Source: Nitratireductor kimnyeongensis | GTDB lineage: Bacteria; Pseudomonadota; Alphaproteobacteria; Rhizobiales; Rhizobiaceae | Direction of reading: 5' to 3' | DNA length: 64,000 nucleotides | NCBI RefSeq assembly: GCF_019891395.1 | Contig: NZ_CP078143.1 | Span: forward strand, 2,369,001 to 2,433,000 | Shown: positions 33,813 to 42,629 of the stretch, piece after piece | How positions within the stretch are numbered: the stretch's first letter is position 1 | Layout of the letters: each line of letters starts with the position of its first letter | Notes under the pieces: model-generated | The model's database searches: none | Seen by the model: the letters and a program-made list of their open reading frames with translations, nothing else | Told to the model about the DNA's origin: nothing | Program-made: the position numbers and the translations under genes

Positions 33813-35051
33813 CTATCGGCGTGCGACCACCGGGATATAGTTCTCCAGGTCGGTATTGGGGAAATGCACCGTGTTTCCGGTTTCCGAGGAGAGGTAGAGG
33901 CCCATCAGTATTTCCATGACCGCGACACCGTCGGCAAAGGTCTCAATAGGTTCTTCGCCCTTGCGGAAACACTCGACCATGTGCCGGTTTTCATCCGTGT
34001 AGCCATAAACGCCGGCTTCGTCTTCCAGCACCGGCATCAGGCCCTGCTCGGCGTTCTGCTTCTCAACCAGATCCTCGCCTTCTTCGCCGGTCACCTCACG
34101 CGACATGAAGATCTTGAGACCGGTTCCGAGCGAGTTGAACTCCATGGCATATTCCGGCCCAAGCAGTTCAAGCTGGATGCGCAGTCCCGCTCCGACATAA
34201 GCCCAAGAGGTGCTGGCCTCGATCATGAGCTGGTTGCCGTCCTCGTCTTCCAGCATAACGTTGCCGCGTGCGAAATCTTCCGAGGGTCGGTTTGCGTAAT
34301 CTACTTCAGGTCCGAACCGCTTCTTGAGATCTTCCACATAGCGTGGCCTGGTCCATTTCAGATTAGCCACGTTGCCTTGCACGGCCTTAAGTTTCAACGA
34401 ATCGCGCTTCTTGCCCGGCTCGGTCAGGAGATGGCGCGCCACTTCCACGCTGTGGCACATCATGTCGAGCAGCACGCCGCCGCCCTGCTTGTCTCCCTGC
34501 CAGAACCAGGGCTCATGCGGGCCGGAATGCTCTTCCGCCGCGCGCGCCAGATAAGGCCGGCCGGTGGTCGAGGCAGCACGCCGCCAGATGATCTCCTTGC
34601 CGCGCAGCACCGGTGTGGCGAAGACCTGATTCTCGAGATAACCATGGTTTAGCTTGGCGGCTTCGGCAAGTCTCAGCATTTCACGTGCGTCGGCCACCGT
34701 CCGTGCCAGCGGCTTCTCGCAGGCCACGGCAAAAACCTTGCTGCGGCCGGCCACCACCTCGTCATGAATAGTGCGCATCGTATCCACGCGCGTGTCATTG
34801 GGCGAGAGGATCCAGATTGCGTCCACATCGTCTGCCTGCACCATCGACACAAGGCTTTCGTGGCTCTTGCATTCGCCAAGCCCCAGTTCGGCCACCAGCT
34901 TGACGATGCGATCGCGGTTCTCTGCCTTGCGGCTGTAGACGGCGGTCACGTCCACATGGCGCACGGCCACCATAGAGCGCAGATGAAATTCGGCGATGAA
35001 GCCCGTGCCGACAAGGCCGATACGCAGGCGTTTTCTGGGCTGTACGGACAT
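33813..35051 (-). CDS. Gfo/Idh/MocA family oxidoreductase
   Basis: 412 residues from the ATG at 35051, with GGGGA seven bases upstream. An N-terminal NAD(P)-binding fold (RIGLVGTGFIAEFHLRSM, AVYSRKAENRD, ACEKPLARTVADAREML) is followed by an alpha/beta sugar domain (HEPWFWQGDKQGGGVLLDMMCHSVEVARHLL). This family oxidises sugars, inositols or derivatives. It is the last gene of an ABC sugar operon and probably performs the first step on the imported compound. Insertions make it longer than the 330-380 residues usual in the family. Confidence 0.9.
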   Translation of the reverse strand: MSVQPRKRLRIGLVGTGFIAEFHLRSMVAVRHVDVTAVYSRKAENRDRIVKLVAELGLGECKSHESLVSMVQADDVDAIWILSPNDTRVDTMRTIHDEVVAGRSKVFAVACEKPLARTVADAREMLRLAEAAKLNHGYLENQVFATPVLRGKEIIWRRAASTTGRPYLARAAEEHSGPHEPWFWQGDKQGGGVLLDMMCHSVEVARHLLTEPGKKRDSLKLKAVQGNVANLKWTRPRYVEDLKKRFGPEVDYANRPSEDFARGNVMLEDEDGNQLMIEASTSWAYVGAGLRIQLELLGPEYAMEFNSLGTGLKIFMSREVTGEEGEDLVEKQNAEQGLMPVLEDEAGVYGYTDENRHMVECFRKGEEPIETFADGVAVMEILMGLYLSSETGNTVHFPNTDLENYIPVVARR

Positions 35052-35065
35052 GATTGGTTCCCCTT

Positions 35066-36085
35066 TCAAGCTGATTTGGGTGGTGCGGTAGTGCCACGTA
35101 CGCGCAGCGTTGCGGGCAGAACTACCGGTTTTGTGGACACATTCGCCCCGGAAAGTATCTTGAGAAGAATGCTCATCGCCTGCCGCCCGATGTCTATGCG
35201 CGGCTGGCTGACAGTGGTGAGTGGTGGATAGAACGCTTCGCTGAGATAAAGATCGTCGAACCCGACAACAGAAACGTCGCCGGGGACATCGCGCCCGGCT
35301 TCACGCAAGTGATGAATGGCGCCGAAAGCCATTTCGTCATTGGCGACAAAGATGGCCGTGGGCGGTTCGGGAAGCGCAAACAGGGCCTCGCAGGCGCGCG
35401 CGCCGCCATGCAAAAGATAATCACCGCGCTGTTCATAGCCCTCAGGGATGGCAAGACCCGCATTGCTCATGGCACGGCGGAAACCCTCTTGGCGGCGAAA
35501 GCTCATCACCTCCGGTACCGGGCCGGATATATGGGCAATGCGCCGATGGCCGAGCCCGATCAGGTGTTCCACCGCCTCGCAGGCCGCCGCGACATTGTCG
35601 ATCTGTACATGGGGAAAGCTGGATCTCTCAATCGTTTCCAACGCCACCACAATGGGAGCGTTGGGAGGCAATCTGTTGCGCGGACCATCCTCTTCGGGCA
35701 ATTTCCCCGTCATCAGGATCATGCCGTCAGCATGCCCATCCCGAAGCATGTCGAAATATTCGATCTCGCGTTCGGGGTCGTTTTCGGTGTTGCCCATCAG
35801 CACGGAATAGCCCGCTGCACGTGCAGTCGCTTCCACGCTCTTCAAGATGTCGAGGTAGAACGGGTTGCCCACATCGCGCACCACCATCAGCACCGCCATG
35901 GAGCGGGCGGTGCGCAGGCTGCGGGCGCTGGCATTGGGACGATAGTTCAGTGCATCTGCCGTCTTGCGCACACGTTCTCGGGTCTCATTCGTCACCAGAT
36001 CGCTGCCGCTCAGGGCGCGTGACACCGTGGCGGCCGAAACGCCCAGCACTTCCGCGATGTCCTTGATCTTGGGACGGCCGTTCAT
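35066..36085 (-). CDS. LacI family transcriptional regulator
   Basis: 339 residues. The N-terminal helix-turn-helix and hinge (PKIKDIAEVLGVSAATVSRALSG, then VRKTADALNYRPNASARSLRT) are standard, followed by a ribose-binding-protein-like effector domain (NPFYLDILKSVEATARAAGY, then SVVGFDDLYLSEAFYPPLTTV). It is embedded in the operon, overlapping the upstream permease by four bases (ATGA). Two LacI-type palindromes in front of the binding-protein gene are its likely sites, giving an autoregulated operon. Confidence 0.94.
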   Translation of the reverse strand: MNGRPKIKDIAEVLGVSAATVSRALSGSDLVTNETRERVRKTADALNYRPNASARSLRTARSMAVLMVVRDVGNPFYLDILKSVEATARAAGYSVLMGNTENDPEREIEYFDMLRDGHADGMILMTGKLPEEDGPRNRLPPNAPIVVALETIERSSFPHVQIDNVAAACEAVEHLIGLGHRRIAHISGPVPEVMSFRRQEGFRRAMSNAGLAIPEGYEQRGDYLLHGGARACEALFALPEPPTAIFVANDEMAFGAIHHLREAGRDVPGDVSVVGFDDLYLSEAFYPPLTTVSQPRIDIGRQAMSILLKILSGANVSTKPVVLPATLRVRGTTAPPKSA

Positions 36086-37038
36086 GCGCGCAGCCCCCGC
36101 CCGCGGCCATAGAACAGCATGAGCACCAGAAGTGTGACGCCAAACACCATTTGCCGGCCAGATTCATCGATGTTGATCGTGGTCAGGATGCTTTGCAGCA
36201 CAACCAGAAGAACCGCACCCGCCATCGTGCCTGTATAGCCGCCTCTGCCTCCGGAGAGCGGGGTGCCGCCGAAGACCACGGCGATGATCGATGGCAACAT
36301 GTATTGCTCCCCGACATTGGCAAAGGAGGAGCCCGAATAGCCAAGCAGGCAAAGCCCGGCGATGGCGGCGAACACGCCCGAAAGCATGAAGAGCGCAATG
36401 CGGATGCGTCGTACCGGAACGCCCGCCATGAAGGCAGCCTGTTCGTTGGAGCCGATCGCATAGATGCGGTGGCCGAACACGGTGCGGTGTAAGATGAAGG
36501 CCATCAGCAGGCCAACCCCGATCCACAGCCAGATGATGCCGGGCAGACCAAGAAGAAAGGGTTTTGTCACGAATTCCGAAAGGGCAGGGGCCGCACGCCC
36601 CGAAGGGATGCCTTGCCGGATCACCACGAGCAAGCCTTGCAATACGCCCAACATGCCGAGCGTCATCACCAGCGGCGGAATGCGCAGCAGCGTGACACCG
36701 AGTCCATTGAACAGGCCGAAGAGCGCACCGGTAGCCACACAGGCAAGAATAGCGAGCGGGATGCCGCCATCCATGCCATTCATCACATTGCCGGCCACGA
36801 TGGCCGATAGCGAAACCACGCCGCCGACCGAAAGGTCGATGCCTTCGCGCCCGCCCAGAATGACAAGGTTCTGCCCTGCCGCCACAATGCCGAGAAGGGC
36901 AGCGACGATAAGCAATCGCAGGATCTGCCCACCCGAGGCGAAGCCCGGCGAAAGCGTGTTGCCGAGGAAGAGGAGCGCTGCAATCAGCACCAGCGCGATG
37001 AGAAGCGGGTTCTTCGCGATTTCGATGGCCCGGTTCAT
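36082..37038 (-). CDS. Sugar ABC transporter permease (RbsC-like)
   Basis: 318 residues with 8-10 hydrophobic segments and the CUT2 permease signature region (VAAGQNLVILGGREGIDLSVGG, VVFGGTPLSGGRGGYTGTMAGAVLL). It forms the membrane channel with the second permease. It overlaps both neighbours by four bases (ATGA), so translation is coupled. Confidence 0.92.
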   Translation of the reverse strand: MNRAIEIAKNPLLIALVLIAALLFLGNTLSPGFASGGQILRLLIVAALLGIVAAGQNLVILGGREGIDLSVGGVVSLSAIVAGNVMNGMDGGIPLAILACVATGALFGLFNGLGVTLLRIPPLVMTLGMLGVLQGLLVVIRQGIPSGRAAPALSEFVTKPFLLGLPGIIWLWIGVGLLMAFILHRTVFGHRIYAIGSNEQAAFMAGVPVRRIRIALFMLSGVFAAIAGLCLLGYSGSSFANVGEQYMLPSIIAVVFGGTPLSGGRGGYTGTMAGAVLLVVLQSILTTINIDESGRQMVFGVTLLVLMLFYGRGRGLRA

Positions 37039-38030
37039 GCGCGCCCCCTGCGGCTGACGAGCACGCCCACCATCAGTGCTGCGAGAATGGCAAGGCCCTG
37101 TACGAAATTCTGCCAGTGCGATGGCGTGCCGGCGAAGAAGACCAACGAGTTGATGAGCCCGATGATCAGCGCCGCGATAACGGAACCCGCAACCGTGCCG
37201 AAACCGCCCGAAAGGGCGCTTCCGCCCAGCACCACGGCCGCCACGCTGAAGAGCGTCATTTTCGCGCCGACGAGCGGGTCGCCGCTTGCCGTGTCACCGG
37301 TGATGCAGAAGGCGGCAAGCGCTGCAAACACGCCGCAAAGCACATAACCTCCAATGCGAATTGTGGTGACGGGAAGCCCGCTCTGGAACGCCGCCTGCTG
37401 CCCGTCGCCCACCGCCAGAAGCTGGGTTGCAAGCCGGGTGCGGGCAAACAGATAAAGCAGGAAGGCAAGCGCCACAGCCGCATAGAAGACGAACGGAATA
37501 CCGAAAAATGTCCCGCCATAGGTGCGCCAGAAAACGGTGGGCGCAGGCATGCCTGCCACCGGGAGAATGACGAGCGCTAGCCCGGTGAAAAAGATGCTGG
37601 TGGCGAAGGTAGCGACGATGGCCTGCAGCCTGAGTGCAGCCACCACGAACCCGTTGACCAGCCCGCAGGCAAGCCCCACGAGAACGCCCACGCCAAGCGC
37701 GGCTAGCACCGAGAGCCCGCCACCGCCCCAATTTTGCATCAACACGATGATCGTCACATTGACCAGCGAGGCGATGGCGCCGACCGAGAGGTCGATTTCT
37801 GCCGCATAGACCACATAGGTCTGCGCCACGGCTAGAAGCATCAGCGCCATATAGGTGCGCACGAGGCCAGTCAGCGAGCGGAAGCTCAGGCTGTTGGGTT
37901 CAAAAATGCCGTTCAGAACCAGAAGCACGACGAGAATGAACAGGGCCGGGAGAAAGGGAAACCGCCCGAGCAGCGTTCGAAAGCCCTGATTTTCCTGTCT
38001 GGTGGAGGTGGAAACACTGGTCATCGTCAT
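37035..38030 (-). CDS. Sugar ABC transporter permease (RbsC-like)
   Basis: 331 residues, same family as the downstream permease (VAQTYVVYAAEIDLSVGAIASLVN; AAVVLGGSALSGGFGTVAGSVIAAL). Two different permeases mean a heterodimeric channel, unlike the single RbsC of the ribose system. It overlaps the ATPase gene by four bases. Confidence 0.92.
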   Translation of the reverse strand: MTMTSVSTSTRQENQGFRTLLGRFPFLPALFILVVLLVLNGIFEPNSLSFRSLTGLVRTYMALMLLAVAQTYVVYAAEIDLSVGAIASLVNVTIIVLMQNWGGGGLSVLAALGVGVLVGLACGLVNGFVVAALRLQAIVATFATSIFFTGLALVILPVAGMPAPTVFWRTYGGTFFGIPFVFYAAVALAFLLYLFARTRLATQLLAVGDGQQAAFQSGLPVTTIRIGGYVLCGVFAALAAFCITGDTASGDPLVGAKMTLFSVAAVVLGGSALSGGFGTVAGSVIAALIIGLINSLVFFAGTPSHWQNFVQGLAILAALMVGVLVSRRGRA

Positions 38031-39529
38031 GCCGCCTCGTAGGCTGCGTGGTAGAGATTGTAGCGGGTGCGCTCTGCGCCGCTCAGCTCGCGGCTCACCG
38101 CACCGCCGTTGAAGACCAAAATCCGGTCGGCATTGTTCAGAAGCTCAGCGTCTTCGGATGAATAAAGCAGGATTGCGAGCCCTTCTTTGGCGAGCTTGCG
38201 GATCAGCGTGAAAAGGTCCGCCTTGGCCGAGAGGTCGATGCCCTTGGTCGGGTCGTCGAGAAGCAAAATATCCGGCTTGTCGATCAGCCAGCGGGCGATC
38301 ACGATCTTCTGCTGGTTGCCGCCCGAGAGCGAGCCTATGGAGTGGGAGAGCCCTGCAAATTTGGTGTTCAGCGCCTTGAGCGCCGGCAACGCCTTTTCCG
38401 AAAGCCTGGTCGGTCTTGCCAGAACGAGTCCGTCTCGCAACGCATGGATGGGGGTGACATTCTCAAGGATGGGGCGTCCGCTGATAACGCCGTCGCGTCC
38501 CCGGTCGCCGGAAACATAGGCGATACCCTGTGCAATGGCTGCGCGCGGATTTTCTGTCCGAAGCGGCTGCCCGCTGAGTTCTATCTGCCCTGCAAGCGCC
38601 GGCGGCGCGCCGAAGAGAGCCTTGAGCAATGCCGATTGCCCCTGCCCATGCAGCCCGCCGAGCCCGAGAATTTCACCGCGCCGCACCGCAAAATTCACAT
38701 CACGGAAGCCAACGCCTGTGAGGCTTTCCACCGTCAACGCGATCTCGTGGGAGGCCTCTTGCGATGGCGGTGCGGCCTGTGGTGCTGCCAGCGTTTCCTG
38801 CTTGCCCACCATCATGTGTATGACCGCTTCAGGACTTGTGTCTGCGATGGCTTCTGTGCCCACCGTTTCCCCATCGCGGATCACCGTCACCCGGTCCCCG
38901 ATTGCAAAAATCTCATCCATGCGGTGCGAGATGAAAACGATGCTGCGCCCCTCTTCCTTGAGGTCGCGCAAAATCTCGAAGAAGCGATCCACCTGCGCCC
39001 GGTCGAGCGCGGAGGTGGGTTCGTCGAAGATCAGGATCGACGCTTCGGTCGCCAGCGCCTTCATGATCTCGACCAGTTGTCGCTGATCTGCCCGCAGGTC
39101 GCCGACAATAGCCGCTGTGTTGAGTTCGGCCCCTGCCACACTTTCAAACAGCGCGATGTAGCGGCTGGCTTTTTCAGCTAGTGCTTCACGGTCGACGAAA
39201 AATCCGTTCTTTCTCGGCAGGTCGGGCAGGCAAATGTTTTCAGCCACGCTGCGATGATCGGCGAGGCTCAGTTCCTGGTAGAAAATGCCGATGCCCAGCG
39301 CCTGCGCTGCACGCGGCCCGCTCACTGTCACCGCGCGCCCGTCCAGCAGTACCTCGCCCGCATCGGGCCGCACGCTGCCGGCAACGATCTTGCAAAGTGT
39401 GCTCTTGCCGGAACCATTGGCACCGATCAGCACATGGACTTCGCCAGTGTCGAGTTCGAGGTCGCCGCGGCGTAGCGCCAGCGTGGCGCCGTAAGCCTTG
39501 CTTACACCGCTGAGCTTCAGCTTGGTCAT
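38027..39529 (-). CDS. Sugar ABC transporter ATP-binding protein (RbsA/MglA type)
   Basis: 500 residues with two fused ATPase domains. The first has Walker A GANGSGKST, an unusual signature zone (VGDLRADQRQLVEIMKAL), Walker B ILIFDEPTSAL and switch FISHRMDEIF. The second is degenerate at Walker A (GLHGQGQSALL) but has SLSGGNQQKIVIARWL and ILLLDDPTKGID. This asymmetry is normal for CUT2 ATPases. Start at 39529 after a 60-base gap that holds a hairpin. Confidence 0.94.
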   Translation of the reverse strand: MTKLKLSGVSKAYGATLALRRGDLELDTGEVHVLIGANGSGKSTLCKIVAGSVRPDAGEVLLDGRAVTVSGPRAAQALGIGIFYQELSLADHRSVAENICLPDLPRKNGFFVDREALAEKASRYIALFESVAGAELNTAAIVGDLRADQRQLVEIMKALATEASILIFDEPTSALDRAQVDRFFEILRDLKEEGRSIVFISHRMDEIFAIGDRVTVIRDGETVGTEAIADTSPEAVIHMMVGKQETLAAPQAAPPSQEASHEIALTVESLTGVGFRDVNFAVRRGEILGLGGLHGQGQSALLKALFGAPPALAGQIELSGQPLRTENPRAAIAQGIAYVSGDRGRDGVISGRPILENVTPIHALRDGLVLARPTRLSEKALPALKALNTKFAGLSHSIGSLSGGNQQKIVIARWLIDKPDILLLDDPTKGIDLSAKADLFTLIRKLAKEGLAILLYSSEDAELLNNADRILVFNGGAVSRELSGAERTRYNLYHAAYEAA

Positions 39530-39549
39530 GACTTCTTTCCGAAGAGAGC

Positions 39550-39575
39550 GCCGCGCCAAGCAATGCCGGCGCGGC
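39550..39575 (-). terminator. Intercistronic hairpin between binding-protein and ATPase genes
   Basis: Perfect 8-bp stem GCCGCGCC (39550-39557) with GGCGCGGC (39568-39575). Such a stem after a binding-protein gene usually stabilises its mRNA and lowers read-through, giving more binding protein than ATPase. No T-run. Confidence 0.55.
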
Positions 39576-39589
39576 ATTCAGGGTACGGG

Positions 39590-40612
39590 TTACTTGAACA
39601 GCGCTTCCGCATCCTCGATGGAAAGTGAGCTCGTGTAGGAATAGTAACCCGGCTTGCCTTCAACCGAGGCTGCCACTTCTTCCAGGTTTTCCGAGCTGAT
39701 GAAGGGAATCGGCAGATACATGGCGTTGTTGTACTGCCCGGCCGTGGCCGGCTCCTTCAATTCCCGCCCCTGCAGCATGAGCACGGCAACGTTGAGCGCG
39801 CTTGCCATCACGCCGGGCGGGTTCACCGAGGCGCCGGAGTTGAGGTCGTTCTCGGTCCATATATCAATGAAGTCCTTGCGGATCTCGCCGGTCGCAGCGA
39901 TGTCGCCAGCCTTGTCGGCATCCATGATTGAGCGCCATGCGCCGGCGGCCATGCCGTCCTGCACCCAAACGCCGTCTATATCGGGATAGGTGGCGAGCAG
40001 GTTCTGCATGGCCTGCTGGCCCTGCGCTTGATCCCAGTTGGCGTTCACTTCATTGACGATCTCGATGCCGTCATGCTCCCCGAACACTTCGCGGTAGCCA
40101 GCAACGCGCATCTCGTTTGCGGGGTGGCCGGCGACGCCGTTGATGGCGACCACCTTGCCTTTGCCTTCCAGCGTCTCGGCCAGCCATTTGGCGCTTTCCA
40201 TGGCCCAACCTTTCTGGTCGAGACCCACATAGATGGCATCGGGCGAAGACACCTCCGCATCCGTGGCGATGACCAGAATGCCGGCTTCCTTGGCCTGTGC
40301 GAAGACCGGGTCAAAGGCTGTGGGGCTGTTGGGGTTAATGATGATCGCATCCACGCCCTGGCTAATGAAATTGCGCACATGGGCAATCTGGCCGGGCACG
40401 TCAACATTTGCGCTCTGGGCGACCACTTCGACATTCACGCCTTTGTCTTTCCAGGCCGCTGCTGCCTGTTCGGCTTCCTCAATCATCTGCGTGCGCCATT
40501 CGCTGCCCACCCAGCCGTTTGACAGGCCGATCTTGAAATCTTCAGCCATGGCCGAAAGGGCGGTGCCTGCAAGGGCAGCGGCGGCCACGGCGACAGTTGC
40601 CAGACGTTTCAT
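39590..40612 (-). CDS. Sugar ABC transporter substrate-binding protein
   Basis: 340 residues from the ATG at 40612, with GGGAGGA upstream. The signal peptide (1-24, ending SAMAED) is followed by a type I periplasmic fold (FKIGLSNGWVGSEWRTQM, QGVDAIIINPNSPTAFDPVFAQAKEAGILVIATDAE, VWVQDGMAAGAW). It belongs to the ribose/galactose/inositol binding group. First gene of the operon binding protein-ATPase-permease-permease-LacI-dehydrogenase. The sugar is not identified. Confidence 0.92.
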   Translation of the reverse strand: MKRLATVAVAAAALAGTALSAMAEDFKIGLSNGWVGSEWRTQMIEEAEQAAAAWKDKGVNVEVVAQSANVDVPGQIAHVRNFISQGVDAIIINPNSPTAFDPVFAQAKEAGILVIATDAEVSSPDAIYVGLDQKGWAMESAKWLAETLEGKGKVVAINGVAGHPANEMRVAGYREVFGEHDGIEIVNEVNANWDQAQGQQAMQNLLATYPDIDGVWVQDGMAAGAWRSIMDADKAGDIAATGEIRKDFIDIWTENDLNSGASVNPPGVMASALNVAVLMLQGRELKEPATAGQYNNAMYLPIPFISSENLEEVAASVEGKPGYYSYTSSLSIEDAEALFK

Positions 40613-40721
40613 GAATTCCTCCCTGATGACGTGCACCGGCGGCGCAGGGAGTTGTTGCCCGTTGCCGATCGTGCGGTTCCTTCCCGTTGACGTGTCCTTT
40701 ACTGGTGACCTGTCACGTCAA

Positions 40722-40735
40722 TGAAATCGATTGTA
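40722..40735. promoter_or_regulatory. LacI-family operator 1
   Basis: TGAAATCGATTGTA fits the LacI-family pattern around a central CG (AATCGATT core). It lies about 110 bases ahead of the binding-protein start and is an inverted counterpart of operator 2. Confidence 0.75.
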
Positions 40736-40742
40736 TGACAAA

Positions 40743-40756
40743 TGTAATCGATTTCA
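40743..40756. promoter_or_regulatory. LacI-family operator 2
   Basis: TGTAATCGATTTCA is an almost perfect palindrome (TG-N-AATCGATT-N-CA). Its centre is 21 bases from that of operator 1, two helical turns, so two repressor dimers would sit on the same face of the DNA. Confidence 0.78.
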
Positions 40757-40981
40757 ACAGGATTTTTTATCGCGCGGAAAGCATTGTTTTGCTTTGCAAA
40801 ATGAAAGCCGGCCATGGTTGGGAGACGAGAGCTTTCTGGCGCGCCGGGTTTGTATCACCGTGAAGCAAACTGTGCGCTCGGCATTGTTGCTCGGCTTACT
40901 TTCAGTCGTCTAGTTTCCGCCTTCTCCCTGTGATTCTGTGCCAGCTGTGATTCTTTGACTTGCAATTCGAGTAGCGTAAAC

Positions 40982-41305
40982 GTGTCTGAAAATGTGTCGC
41001 TGGAAGTGGTCCAGCTTGAGCTCCTGCTCAGCCTCTGCGATGTGATCGCTCAAGGGTTTGAGACGGCCCTTCTGTCGGTGCTGGATCAGGTTGACGGTCA
41101 AATTCTGTTCAATCGCCGGCTGGAAGGGGATCCGCAGTTTCAAAGGGTCGCTGCAGTCATGGTGGGACCGGATGCCGATGTGGCGCTTGTGTTTCTTGAT
41201 CGATCGGGAACCACCATGCAGGTGGAAAATGTGGGCGAAAGCACGCGAACCATAGCGCGTGAAGCCGTCAAGGCGCGCTGCCGGGCGATCGGTGCGAGCG
41301 GTTGA
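40982..41305 (+). CDS. Hypothetical protein
   Basis: 107 residues from a GTG at 40982; an in-frame ATG exists at 40955. Codon third positions are GC-rich and the hydrophobic pattern (VVQLELLLSLCDVIAQGFETALLSVL, then VAAVMVGPDADVALVFLDRSG) looks like a real folded protein, unlike the basic, His-rich minus-strand frame covering the same bases. No domain is recognised and the ribosome site is weak. Nothing nearby suggests a function. Confidence 0.45.
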   Translation: MSENVSLEVVQLELLLSLCDVIAQGFETALLSVLDQVDGQILFNRRLEGDPQFQRVAAVMVGPDADVALVFLDRSGTTMQVENVGESTRTIAREAVKARCRAIGASG

Positions 41306-41359
41306 TCGAAAAACCACCTGGGAAAGCCGTTTAGGGGCTCCATCTGGGGGCCCTTGTGA

Positions 41360-41578
41360 CTACCCGTGACGCGACGACTTGCCCTCCTGCTTACGATGCA
41401 TCGTCGGAAACGGTATCACCGTGCAAGTGGATGTGCGTGCGGAATACTCGGCCTTGAGGGCAGCATCCATTAACAGTCCCACTGCTTCGCGCAATTGCTG
41501 AGTCGCCGGATCCGAGCCGGTAAGGGCGGCCTGGATTTTCTCCAGATGCTCGTGAACGGACGCGAAATCTGTCTGCAT
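41360..41578 (-). CDS. Small hypothetical protein
   Basis: 72 residues from the ATG at 41578, with AAAAGG about eight bases upstream. The first 45 residues predict two amphipathic helices (FASVHEHLEKIQAAL and TQQLREAVGLLMDAALKAEY); the tail is polar and basic. No family recognised. The longer frame from 41638 lacks a ribosome site. Confidence 0.45.
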   Translation of the reverse strand: MQTDFASVHEHLEKIQAALTGSDPATQQLREAVGLLMDAALKAEYSARTSTCTVIPFPTMHRKQEGKSSRHG

Positions 41579-42138
41579 AACGTACCTTTTCTGTGCCCCG
41601 CAATGATCCGACCATGCGCAGAAATTCGTAACCGGCAAACAAACTATATCGAGCAGATTTTAACGACCGCGTCAGTCGTACCCGTCAGTTCAACTCGTGG
41701 AGCGCCTGAGCTCGTTCCGATGGAGACGCTGGTGCCGAAAGGTTCCTGATCTTCCATTCTTCTTGACCTATACCTGAATAGGCCTTGGCTTTCATAGAAA
41801 ACACCGCTTAAATGATCGTCGAGAGTGAACAGGAAAATGCTTTCGGCCATGCTCATGGTCGCAGGCTGGCGCGGGAGGCGTCGCTTGGCGAAGACAATTC
41901 CTTTCATCCGTATGTTTGTTGCGCACCGTGTGCGCGTGTGGCGTTTGCTGCGCCGCACTCCATGTTCCGTTTTACTGTTTCCATCACTTTTTCTCGCATG
42001 GCTCCGGCGCTTGCCGCATCCACGCGCTGAGCCAATGTCCGGCAGTATCTTCAATACAGGTGAGATATCAGGACAGATCGTAACCTAGGACGCTGCTCCG
42101 CCTTCCGCGGAAATGAGCCCAAGGCAAGGGAGGAATAT
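41579..42138. other. 560-base stretch without a firmly supported gene
   Basis: A 70-codon minus-strand frame (41644-41856, beginning MSMAESIFLFTLDDHLSGVF) has protein-like composition but no ribosome site; it may be a small gene or a decayed one. The right part must hold the coxS promoter; AGGGAGGAAT lies just before coxS. No repeat or RNA structure was recognised. Confidence 0.4.
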
Positions 42139-42618
42139 ATGGGTGAAATCTCGATGACCGTGAACGGCAGGGCGGCAAACGCTTCTGTGCCGGACAATAC
42201 GCTATTGGTGGATTTTCTACGTGAGCATCTTCGCCTGACCGGCACGCATGTGGGGTGTGACACCAGTCAGTGCGGGGCCTGCGTCGTTCATGTCAACGGA
42301 CGAGCGGTCAAGAGCTGTACAATGCTCGCCGCTTCTGCCGAAGGGGCGGATGTCACGACCATCGAAGGGCTGGCCAATGGCGAGCTTCATCCCATGCAGG
42401 CGGCATTCAAAGAAAACCACGGTCTGCAGTGCGGCTTCTGTACGCCGGGCATGATCATGTCGGCCACAGATATGGTGGCCAGGTACCGGGCGGCGGGGAA
42501 GGAGCTCACCGAAGAGGCGATCCGCCACGAGCTGGAAGGCAATATCTGCCGCTGCACTGGTTATCACAACATTGTCCGGGCCATTCAGGATGGCGCGGCC
42601 AAGATGGCTTCAAGCTGA
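42139..42618 (+). CDS. Molybdenum hydroxylase iron-sulfur subunit (CoxS-like)
   Basis: 159 residues, AGGGAGGAAT upstream. Two [2Fe-2S] clusters are encoded: plant-type ligands Cys40, Cys45, Cys48, Cys60 ([10 protein letters not shown] and C), and the C-terminal set Cys98, Cys101, Cys137, Cys139 ([14 protein letters not shown]). It passes electrons from the molybdenum centre to FAD. First gene of a small-large-medium operon; the large-subunit gene starts 12 bases later. Confidence 0.95.
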   Translation: MGEISMTVNGRAANASVPDNTLLVDFLREHLRLTGTHVGCDTSQCGACVVHVNGRAVKSCTMLAASAEGADVTTIEGLANGELHPMQAAFKENHGLQCGFCTPGMIMSATDMVARYRAAGKELTEEAIRHELEGNICRCTGYHNIVRAIQDGAAKMASS

Positions 42619-42629
42619 GGGAGGGCACC

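Larger units (their letters stand above)
40613..40981. other. Promoter region of the sugar operon, 369 bases without a gene
   Basis: Besides the two LacI-type operators listed separately, I see no supported gene. The segment 40790-40981 has several short frames without ribosome sites. Confidence 0.5.

Noticed and set aside
40910..41317. 135-codon minus-strand frame opposite the 107-residue hypothetical gene
   Set aside because: Basic and His-rich composition and no ribosome site; the plus frame has better codon use, so only that one was kept, with modest confidence.
42297..42600. Possible true CO dehydrogenase
   Set aside because: The large subunit has AYRGAGR, not AYRCSFR, so form I CO oxidation is not supported.
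42270..42629. Upstream extension of the CoxL reading frame
   Set aside because: It runs inside coxS in another frame; the ATG at 42630 has an excellent ribosome site and gives the normal protein length.
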